A stretch of 16,711 nt of DNA from Oscillospiraceae bacterium (GTDB lineage: Bacteria > Bacillota_A > Clostridia > Oscillospirales > JAAYXM01). The notes under the pieces were generated by a model. That model made no database searches. It was not told the origin of the DNA and saw only the letters and a list, made by a program, of their open reading frames with translations. The stretch spans positions 1 to 16,711 of the forward strand of contig JAFQVE010000383.1 of NCBI GenBank assembly GCA_017408185.1, in the 5' to 3' direction. The translations under genes were made by a program, and so were the position numbers. Positions 9,441 through 14,717 of this stretch are shown in pieces (within the stretch, counting starts at the first letter, position 1; the number at the start of each line of letters is the position of its first letter).

Positions 9441-9482
9441 TTGCAGTGTGCTATCACACACTGCAAAAGGGATATCCCTTTT
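9441..9482 (-). other. Two overlapping strong hairpins in the leader of the lyase operon
   Basis: TTGCAGTGTG (9441-9450), a 6-nt loop, then CACACTGCAA (9457-9466) is a perfect 10-bp stem. Overlapping it by 2 bp is the 18-bp palindrome AAAAGGGATATCCCTTTT (9465-9482). Both lie between the predicted start of transcription (about 9498) and the GTG at 9376, so they would sit in a roughly 120-nt 5' leader. The function is unknown: RNA stabiliser, attenuator or protein site are possible. No riboswitch class was recognised. Confidence 0.5.
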
Positions 9483-9504
9483 GGACTTTTTGATTTACAG
9501 TGTT

Positions 9505-9556
9505 ATTTTATCTTTTTTAGCCTCCCATTTCAAACAAAAGCGTTTACAAATCGGAT
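9505..9556 (-). promoter_or_regulatory. Promoter of the lyase operon with motif copy 1 (putative AraC-type activator site)
   Basis: On the minus strand: -35 TTGAAA (9528-9533), 17-bp spacer, -10 TAAAAT (9505-9510). The 28-bp motif occupies 9529-9556: first half ATCCGATTTGTAAACG, second half CTTTTGTTTGAA, overlapping the -35. The two halves share a TTTGT core 12 bp apart, as in direct-repeat AraC-family sites. Near-identical copies stand before two other genes here. The motif also lies about 65-90 bp upstream of the predicted transcription start of the divergent AraC gene, so it could act on both. Confidence 0.7.
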
Positions 9557-9584
9557 AATATGAACTGGTAACTTCTTCTGTTCT

Positions 9585-9613
9585 TTGACAAGTCGTTTCA
9601 TATGTGATATATT
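9585..9613 (+). promoter_or_regulatory. Promoter of the AraC-family regulator gene
   Basis: TTGACA (9585-9590), 17-bp spacer, TATATT (9608-9613), with TGA just before the -10 making it an extended -10. The start codon is 34 bp downstream with AAAGGGG in front. The near-consensus strength suggests constitutive expression of the regulator, possibly modulated by the operator-like motif at 9529-9556. Confidence 0.75.
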
Positions 9614-9646
9614 AACATTATCAAATTGTGAAAGGGGTGTATTGCC

Positions 9647-10591
9647 GTGGGTAAGTCACGTAAGATAGAAAGCACAACGGTTCTGTCCAAGCTGCCGCTC
9701 AGCGTTTCCACGCTCTGCTATCGTTGCCTTGACAACGACCTGCACATCCACAAATACACCCACATAGCATATATTATTGCAGGAACAGCAACGGGTTTTA
9801 TCGACGGAAAGGAACATTCTTTTCCCTCAGGTTCATGTGTTATTGCTGCACCGTTTGCTCTGCATTCCTTTGATACGCGCTCTTCCGAGGATACACCCAT
9901 AGTTGTGCATATCCGTTTTGAAAACTCTTTCCTGACCGAGCGCGGATACCGTTTTTTTCACTATAATCAATCCCTGCGTTTTGAAGAAAGAACTCTCCCG
10001 GGCTTTGTCACCTTCACTGACGAAAACCGCGCAGAAGCCACGCGAATCATCCGCTCCGTAACCGCAGAATTTGAGAAAGGCAAAAAGATGTCGTTTGACT
10101 TTCTTGCCGAATATATTGCTGAATTTTTCCGGATGATTGCGTCCGAAGTTCCTCAAGAGCCAATTTCTCCAATCACGGCAGAAACGTTGCAATGCATAAC
10201 CAATGCCGTCAATTATATAGAACAAAATTTCAGCAAAAAGCTGACAATTGACGATATGGTTCCCGTCACGGCAATGTCACGGAGTCTTTTCACAAGGCAG
10301 TTTAAAGCCATTACGGGAATGACGTTTGTTCAGTTTCTCACCAGTGTGCGGTTAAGCCGCGCACTGCCGATGGTAATGACAGAAGAAATTCATCTGAATG
10401 AGATAGCAGCCAAAACCGGATTATATAATAAAACCAACCTGGTTCGCATATTCACCAAAACTTTCGGTATGCCGCCGATACGTTACAAGGAATATTTTGA
10501 AAAGAATTCTCCCGGAGTTATGGAGCGCCACCGAATGTATCAGAAGCGCTGGAAATGGCTTCGGGAAGATGAGGATGAGGATAAAAGCTGA
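9647..10591 (+). CDS. AraC-family transcriptional regulator
   Basis: 314 residues, a normal length for the family. The GTG start at 9647 is supported by AAAGGGG at 9631-9637. The N-terminal half has an AraC-type cupin sensor pattern (H-x-H-x-x-x-H with HIHKYTH, then GTATGFIDGKEHSFPSG and APFALHSF). The C-terminal 100 residues hold the two helix-turn-helix units (YIEQNFSKKLTIDDMV..MSRSLFTRQFKAITGMTFVQF, then LNEIAAKTGLYNKTNLVRIFTKTFGMPPIRYKE). Such proteins usually sense a sugar and activate carbohydrate genes. It is divergent from the lyase operon and is the only transcription factor in the window, which makes it the best candidate to bind the shared 28-bp motif (inference). A degenerate copy of its 3' end lies about 950 bp downstream. 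Confidence 0.9.
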   Translation: MGKSRKIESTTVLSKLPLSVSTLCYRCLDNDLHIHKYTHIAYIIAGTATGFIDGKEHSFPSGSCVIAAPFALHSFDTRSSEDTPIVVHIRFENSFLTERGYRFFHYNQSLRFEERTLPGFVTFTDENRAEATRIIRSVTAEFEKGKKMSFDFLAEYIAEFFRMIASEVPQEPISPITAETLQCITNAVNYIEQNFSKKLTIDDMVPVTAMSRSLFTRQFKAITGMTFVQFLTSVRLSRALPMVMTEEIHLNEIAAKTGLYNKTNLVRIFTKTFGMPPIRYKEYFEKNSPGVMERHRMYQKRWKWLREDEDEDKS

Positions 10592-10621
10592 TGATTGCGC
10601 AATGTTTTCGTTTGACAAAGA

Positions 10622-10652
10622 GAAATTGTGCTGACAGTGTCTGCACAATTTC
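10622..10652. terminator. Strong hairpin downstream of the AraC gene, possible terminator
   Basis: GAAATTGTGC (10622-10631) pairs perfectly with GCACAATTTC (10643-10652); the 11-nt loop can add a small GAC/GTC inner stem. It lies 30 bp past the stop codon. No T-run follows, so intrinsic termination is uncertain. The interval 10653-10780 is AT-rich and I see no gene in it. Confidence 0.4.
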
Positions 10653-10760
10653 CATGGTCGCACAACTGCCTCATAAATGAATTCATTGAAACAGTTTAGT
10701 GTGTTAATTCATATCAATTTCAAAACTGCATAAACTATAACATCTTCCAAAATTCGAAAA

Positions 10761-10821
10761 TTCGGTTATTTGGTGATTTTTCATTGACAGAATTGAAATT
10801 TTATGCTACAATATAACCGAA
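10761..10821 (+). promoter_or_regulatory. Promoter of the toxin-antitoxin module, bracketed by a 9-bp inverted repeat
   Basis: TTGACA (10784-10789), 17-bp spacer, TACAAT (10807-10812) preceded by TGC (extended -10). Transcription should begin near 10818, at the first antitoxin repeat. TTCGGTTAT (10761-10769) and ATAACCGAA (10813-10821) form a perfect 9-bp inverted repeat on either side of the promoter, which could be an operator. A strong promoter fits the need for excess antitoxin RNA. Confidence 0.75.
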
Positions 10822-10920
10822 GATAAGGTGTGAGGGTAACACCTTCCCAAATAAAGAAGTCCCCATCAAAGATTAGGTGTGAGGGTAACACCTTTATAAA
10901 AAAGTCCCAACGGAAGATAT
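10819..10920 (+). ncRNA. Type III antitoxin RNA array, two pseudoknot-like repeats (CptI/ToxI-like)
   Basis: Two tandem repeats begin at GATA/GATT (10822 and 10871), with a truncated third GATA at 10916. The first unit is 49 nt, the second 45 nt. Both contain AGGTGTGAGGGTAACACCT, a 6-bp stem (AGGTGT/ACACCT) whose loop carries GAGGG, followed 11-15 nt later by AGTCCC. The loop GGG can pair with the downstream CCC to make an H-type pseudoknot. In type III systems the toxin cuts the transcript into single repeats that then bind and inhibit it. About two repeats of about 45 nt is what I recall for the CptIN subfamily. Placement just before the toxin gene and a terminator supports the call. Confidence 0.85.
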
Positions 10921-10948
10921 GCCCTTGCGCTTTGGTGCAAGGGCTTTA
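10921..10948 (+). terminator. Attenuating terminator between antitoxin RNA and toxin
   Basis: GCCCTTGCGC (10921-10930), loop TTTG, then GGTGCAAGGGC: a 10-bp stem with one G-T pair, followed by TTTAATCTT. A leaky terminator at this spot is a hallmark of type III toxin-antitoxin loci; it keeps antitoxin RNA in excess over toxin mRNA. The short T-run fits partial read-through. Confidence 0.8.
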
Positions 10949-10969
10949 ATCTTACTATGAGGAAAAGTT

Positions 10970-11440
10970 ATGAACAAGAGCAATAAGAGATACAAGCTAA
11001 ATTATTTGACAGCAGAATTCTTTAATCAATATAATTCTGCTGAATATCCTGAAATCGAAAACAAGCTGAATCGTCCGTATATGGTAGTGCTTATTCAAAT
11101 TGAAAGCAACACCTTCGCCATCCCTTTCAGAACAAACGTCAAGCATAATAACTGTTATAAATTTGAAAATTCATCCCGACCAACTGATAGTGTAACCGGA
11201 CTTGACTATTCAAAGGCTGTTGTTGTAAACGACAGTAAGTACATAGGTGCAGCAGCACGCATAAATGATATGGAATATACGGAGCTTGATGCAAATTATC
11301 ATATCATTGTGAAACAGTTTACATTTTTTGTGAAAAATTATATAAAATTTGCTAACGGGAAACTTAATGAATATCAGGCAAAGAAATACAAATATACAAC
11401 GCTAAAATATTTCCACGATGAGCTTGGTATATCAAAATAA
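10970..11440 (+). CDS. Type III toxin-antitoxin endoribonuclease toxin (CptN/ToxN-like)
   Basis: 156 residues, within the usual ToxN-superfamily range. The ATG at 10970 has GAGGA 6 bp upstream. Features in keeping with CptN/ToxN proteins: an N-terminal YKLNYLTAEFFNQY, then NRPYMVVLIQIESNTFAIPFRTN (about 34-56), where the toxin core beta strands and an RxN element lie, GLDYSKAVVV (about 78-87) and a C-terminal helical region. The family cleaves cellular and antitoxin RNA at adenine-rich sites in the cytoplasm and is held inactive by pseudoknot RNA in a toxin-RNA assembly; several members abort phage infection. The upstream repeat RNA and terminator make the assignment much firmer than the protein alone. 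The subfamily (CptN rather than ToxN or TenpN) is a judgement from repeat number and length. Confidence 0.85.
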   Translation: MNKSNKRYKLNYLTAEFFNQYNSAEYPEIENKLNRPYMVVLIQIESNTFAIPFRTNVKHNNCYKFENSSRPTDSVTGLDYSKAVVVNDSKYIGAAARINDMEYTELDANYHIIVKQFTFFVKNYIKFANGKLNEYQAKKYKYTTLKYFHDELGISK

Positions 11441-11476
11441 TTTAGTCACAAAATATTCCCTTAAAGATAACAGTTT

Positions 11477-11535
11477 GCCACCGTATGTATCAGAAGCGAT
11501 GGAAGTGACTTCAGGAAGATAACGATAAAATCTGA
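11477..11535 (+). pseudogene. Remnant of an AraC-family regulator 3' end
   Basis: This stretch aligns with the last 20 codons of the AraC gene (from 10527) and some 15 bp past its stop, with about four fifths of bases identical. In the AraC frame it reads HRMYQKRWK, a stop (TGA at 11506-11508 where the intact gene has TGG), then LQEDNDKI and a second stop at 11533. Nothing upstream resembles the rest of an AraC protein. It is a decayed tail of a paralogue or an old duplication, now lying between the toxin gene and the ATPase. Confidence 0.75.
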
Positions 11536-11566
11536 TGATTTGCGCAATCGTCAGGTTTTATTTTTG
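11525..11566 (+). terminator. Rho-independent terminator after the toxin gene, inherited from the AraC remnant
   Basis: ATAAAATCTGATGATT (11525-11540), loop TGCGC, then AATCGTCAGGTTTTAT (11546-11561): a 16-bp stem with two G-T pairs, followed by TTTTTG. It overlaps the end of the AraC remnant. The intact AraC gene lacks the second arm (its sequence jumps from GCGCAAT to GTTTTCG), so the remnant may preserve the original terminator. Confidence 0.75.
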
Positions 11567-11574
11567 TTGTCAAA

Positions 11575-11610
11575 CGAAAAACTGCCGCAAGCAAATTGCT
11601 CACAGCAGTT
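11575..11610 (-). terminator. Rho-independent terminator of the ATPase gene
   Basis: On the minus strand AACTGC TGTG AGCA, loop ATT, TGCT TGCG GCAGTT: a 14-bp stem that includes wobble pairs (11580-11610), followed by TTTTT. It lies 27 bp past the ATPase stop codon and faces the terminator of the toxin gene. Confidence 0.7.
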
Positions 11611-11637
11611 CTCTTTTATTGGATTTAATCAATATAA

Positions 11638-12936
11638 TCACATATCCAAAGCATTCTCATCGAGCAGGAATTGTTCGATGCCGATGTAGAGGATGCCGTC
11701 ATCATCGTGCCAGGGGATGATGTTGTCTTTAACTACAACGATCTTCTTAAAAGAATCGCCGACACGCTTCAAGGAACGAATCTCTTGCTCACGCTTCTCC
11801 TCGTCTGCGACGGTCAGAGCCGACTGGATATAATATTTTTTGCTCCCCTTATTCGCAACAAAGTCAATTTCAAGCCGGGCGCGTTTGCTCTTCTTTTCTG
11901 CATCCTTATAGCAATACTCAACCACGCCAACATCCACGCTGAAATCGCGGTTGCAAAGCTCGTTATAAATAATGTTTTCCATAATATGGTTTTCTTCTTG
12001 CTGACGGAAGTTAAGTCGAGCATTGCGAAGCCCCACATCGCTGAAATAATATTTAAGCGGCGAGCCGATATATTTTCTTCCCTTAACATCGTAGCGCTCA
12101 GCTTTATAGAGCAAGAACGCATCAATAAAATAGTCGAGATACCTGTTAACAGTAGGCGCACCGATATTCATCTGCTTTGCACTCTTAAAGGTGTTGGTTA
12201 TCTTGTTAGCATTGGTAAGTGAGCCAACCGAAGATGAGACTATGTTGAGAATATCATCAAGCACCGTTTTTTCGTAAACGAGCTTATTTCTATCCATAAT
12301 GTCGCTGATATAAATTGTATCGAACAGAGATTGCAGATATTTAGCTTTTTCTTCGTGGCTCTTTTGGGTCATTACGAGCGGAAGACCTCCATAGGTATAA
12401 TATTCCTGCCAAGCATTACGCTTTTCTCCCTCAAAAGCATTATAAAATTCTGCAAAGGAAAGCGGATTAACTCTGATTTCATCGCCACGTCCGCGGAACT
12501 CGGTGAGAATGTCGGAAGACAGCATTTTCGAGTTGCTGCCGGTTACATACACGTCAATATTGTCGTGCTTCATAAGACCAAGCACAACATCCACAAAACC
12601 GATTTTATCCTCAACACCTTCAATATACGGATTCTGAATGGTAACAACCTTTTGAATCTCATCAAGGAAAACGTAATAAGTTTTTCTTTCGTCAGCAGTC
12701 AGGCTGCGGATATGCTTACCGAGCTCAAGGGGATTACGGTATTGAATATTTTCATCATCATCAAGGGCAAGGCAAATAATACACTCGTCCTCAACTCCGA
12801 TTGCCTTCAAATAGTCCTTATATATATTAAACAGCAAATAAGATTTTCCGCATCTTCTAATACCGGTAATAACCTTAACTAAGCCGTTCTCCTTTTTTCT
12901 GATTAATTTTTCGAGATACTTTTTTCTTTCAATCAT
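11638..12936 (-). CDS. AAA-family ATPase with DUF4143 (AAA_14) and nuclease-like C-terminal fold
   Basis: 432 residues, typical of the family. I take the ATG at 12936 (MIERKKYLEKLI) rather than the longer frame opening at 13086: a GAGGT ribosome site lies just upstream, and a strong promoter at 12988-13016 falls inside the longer version. Walker A is GIRRCGKS (about 23-30), Walker B YVFLDEIQ (about 91-98), with a sensor-like TGSNSKMLSSD and an arginine stretch EFRGRGDEIRVNPLSFAEF. The C-terminal DUF4143 part ends with LEIDFVANKG...KKYYIQSALTVADEEKREQE, a PD-(D/E)xK-like pattern of E, D and Q/A positions. The family is abundant and multi-copy in anaerobes, and its biological role is not established. 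It has its own promoter and no shared 28-bp motif, so it is not obviously part of the polysaccharide regulon. Confidence 0.9.
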   Translation of the reverse strand: MIERKKYLEKLIRKKENGLVKVITGIRRCGKSYLLFNIYKDYLKAIGVEDECIICLALDDDENIQYRNPLELGKHIRSLTADERKTYYVFLDEIQKVVTIQNPYIEGVEDKIGFVDVVLGLMKHDNIDVYVTGSNSKMLSSDILTEFRGRGDEIRVNPLSFAEFYNAFEGEKRNAWQEYYTYGGLPLVMTQKSHEEKAKYLQSLFDTIYISDIMDRNKLVYEKTVLDDILNIVSSSVGSLTNANKITNTFKSAKQMNIGAPTVNRYLDYFIDAFLLYKAERYDVKGRKYIGSPLKYYFSDVGLRNARLNFRQQEENHIMENIIYNELCNRDFSVDVGVVEYCYKDAEKKSKRARLEIDFVANKGSKKYYIQSALTVADEEKREQEIRSLKRVGDSFKKIVVVKDNIIPWHDDDGILYIGIEQFLLDENALDM

Positions 12937-12960
12937 AGCGCATACCTCATCGAACAATTT

Positions 12961-13050
12961 TGCGTATTTACGCATTTTTACGCTCTTATTATAGCATATC
13001 CTTATGTGCAAGTCAATATTACATCGAATATTTTTGCGTATTTCCACGCA
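12961..13050 (-). promoter_or_regulatory. ATPase promoter flanked by two TGCGT...ACGCA inverted repeats
   Basis: On the minus strand: -35 TTGACT (13011-13016), 17-bp spacer, extended -10 TGC-TATAAT (12988-12993). TGCGTATTTACGCA (12961-12974) lies just past the predicted start of transcription, and TGCGTATTTCCACGCA (13035-13050) about 55-70 bp upstream. The paired sites look like operators for a dimeric repressor, perhaps with looping; the cognate regulator is not evident. Confidence 0.7.
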
Positions 13051-13067
13051 TTTGTCTTTTTCTGAGG

Positions 13068-13114
13068 ATGAATAGAACAACTCCACCCGCTATAGGTGGA
13101 GTTGTTCTATTCAT
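13068..13114 (-). terminator. 20-bp perfect hairpin at the end of the solute-binding protein gene
   Basis: Positions 13068-13087 pair perfectly with 13095-13114 around a 7-nt loop (13088-13094); the core is CTCCACC/GGTGGAG. The stem includes the stop codon (13111-13113). There is no T-run directly after it on the minus strand, so it may act as a 3'-end stabiliser or a non-canonical terminator. It insulates the gene from the ATPase promoter beyond it. Confidence 0.6.
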
Positions 13115-14622
13115 TTTACACGGTTATATGCACTTTCGTATGCGGCAAGAAGCTCTTCGATACCCATGTCCTTAAGCTCATCGCGGAAAACGTCAAACTT
13201 CGAAAGCGGCTCCTGCCCAAGGATAAACTTAGTAAACATCTCCTGCGTTCGTGTGAGGCATGCTGCACGCACCTCATCTATAACACGCTGCTCCTCTTCG
13301 TTATACGCAAGCCAAAGCGTCGGATATGTATACGGGAGTGTGTGCTCTATACGAAGCTCACGGCGTTCCTTAATTGCATCGGACTCAAACATAAGTGCCG
13401 CCTCCGGATCAAAGCGTGTATATGTAGCATAGGTATTGATACCGAACAGGGTACTTGCCTGTGAGCCGTATTCGTCGGTAATATACCGCTTCTTGCCGTC
13501 GCGAACCTCATATGTCTCGCCTTCTTTACCCCACGAAACAAGATCAACCGCTTCATCGGAATACATCCAGTCAACAAGCTTTTTCGCATTCGCGATTCCG
13601 GTCTCATCGCCGGTGTTTGGAAGGACAACACCTACCGTTGAAACCGTTCTGTTCTCAATCATCGGAACGCCCTGCTCGGTGAGTACCGGCGGAGCCATTA
13701 TGTTGAGCTTGAATTCAGGATAGCTGTTGCCTGCCATAGCCTTAAAGAAGTCGATTCTCGTTGTGAAGTTCGGGACTATAAAGCTGCGGTTTGTAGACAT
13801 AAGCTCTTCCCAGCCGGTGTTGCTGAGAGTCATAAGGTTGGGAGGCATAATCTCCTCGTCTATCATTTGCTTGTGAAACTTGATTACTTCAAGCCCCATA
13901 TCGTCATACATTCCCCAATGCCATTCGTCATTGTCGAAATCATAGTACTCATATGCCGACCACCATTTCTTGAATGACGAACCGTATGCATTGATAAAGG
14001 ACATTTTTCCTGCGCCGATTGAAAGCGGATATGAGTCCGGATAGAGCGCCTTAAGCTCTTTGCATACAGCGTAAAGCTCATCGAAATTTGTCGGAACCTT
14101 GAGGTTGTGCTTCTCAAAAATATCCTGACGGTAAAGCCATGCACGTCCGCCTGTTTCCTCTTCGCCCGTAGACGGAGAGTAATACACCTTGCCGTCAGAA
14201 GCCAGTCTTGTGGTTATAGAGTGCCGATACTGTTCCTCAGTAAGTGAATCCTTCCACTTTTTATAGTTTGGCATATCGTCCTCTATATCATCAAAGGCGA
14301 TAAGCGCGCCCTGCTGAGCATACTTATCTGTATCTGTCTTCCAGTTGAATGAGACTATATCCGTCAATGTATCCGGTGCCGCAAACATAAGCGATACTTT
14401 TGTGAGATAATCCGTCGGAATTGCATGAATATTAAGATCGAGTCCCGTTGCCTCTTCGATATAATCCCAAATCTTCCAATTTTCATCAAATGGCGAGTTG
14501 CTTGACGAAATGAGCGTCATCGAAACCTCATTGTCCTCTATCTGAGTTCCGCCTCCGCCGCAGGCGCAGAGTGAGAGCATCATTACGCCCGCAAGAAGTA
14601 ATGCCGTAATTCTTTTTTTCAT
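13111..14622 (-). CDS. Extracellular solute-binding lipoprotein of a carbohydrate ABC transporter (LplA-like)
   Basis: 503 residues. The ATG at 14622 has GGAGG 8 bp upstream and starts a lipoprotein signal: MKKRITALLL, hydrophobic core, lipobox LCAC with the lipidated Cys at residue 21, then a Gly run. The mature protein follows the family 1 solute-binding pattern of large oligosaccharide binders (WDYIEEATGLDLN, LTDIVSFNW, a central WLYRQDIFEKHNLKVPTNFDELYAVCKELK, and LPNTGDETGIANAKKLVDWMYSDEAVDLVSWGKEGETYEV). Its role would be capture of oligosaccharides at the outer face of the membrane for import. No permease or ATPase subunit of an ABC transporter is in the window, so it is an orphan here. 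It has its own promoter with the shared motif. Confidence 0.88.
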   Translation of the reverse strand: MKKRITALLLAGVMMLSLCACGGGGTQIEDNEVSMTLISSSNSPFDENWKIWDYIEEATGLDLNIHAIPTDYLTKVSLMFAAPDTLTDIVSFNWKTDTDKYAQQGALIAFDDIEDDMPNYKKWKDSLTEEQYRHSITTRLASDGKVYYSPSTGEEETGGRAWLYRQDIFEKHNLKVPTNFDELYAVCKELKALYPDSYPLSIGAGKMSFINAYGSSFKKWWSAYEYYDFDNDEWHWGMYDDMGLEVIKFHKQMIDEEIMPPNLMTLSNTGWEELMSTNRSFIVPNFTTRIDFFKAMAGNSYPEFKLNIMAPPVLTEQGVPMIENRTVSTVGVVLPNTGDETGIANAKKLVDWMYSDEAVDLVSWGKEGETYEVRDGKKRYITDEYGSQASTLFGINTYATYTRFDPEAALMFESDAIKERRELRIEHTLPYTYPTLWLAYNEEEQRVIDEVRAACLTRTQEMFTKFILGQEPLSKFDVFRDELKDMGIEELLAAYESAYNRVK

Positions 14623-14655
14623 AATCGAAACCTCCGTTATGTATATTATAGTTAT

Positions 14656-14708
14656 ATTTTAATGCATTTTGAATTCACGTTTCAAACACGAGCGTTTACA
14701 AATCGGAT
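14656..14708 (-). promoter_or_regulatory. Promoter of the solute-binding protein gene with motif copy 2
   Basis: Minus strand: -35 TTGAAA (14680-14685), 18-bp spacer, -10 TAAAAT (14656-14661). The 28-bp motif spans 14681-14708 and differs from copy 1 at two positions (TTTTG becomes TCGTG in the second half). The motif position relative to -35 is identical to copy 1. The predicted leader is short, about 27 nt. Confidence 0.72.
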
Positions 14709-14717
14709 TTTTCGATT

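Noticed and set aside
9441..9482. Known riboswitch
   Set aside because: Just two simple hairpins; no conserved aptamer core of a class I know.
9529..9556. CcpA catabolite-response element
   Set aside because: TGTAAACGCTTTTG resembles half of a cre site, but the other half does not match, one copy lacks the central CG, and the conservation extends over 28 bp.
10819..10920. CRISPR array
   Set aside because: Only two repeats, with repeat-like rather than unique spacers, and a toxin gene and terminator instead of cas genes.
12937..13086. Longer start for the ATPase at 13086
   Set aside because: The extra 50 residues cover the promoter and operators, and the family begins near MIERKKYLEKLI.
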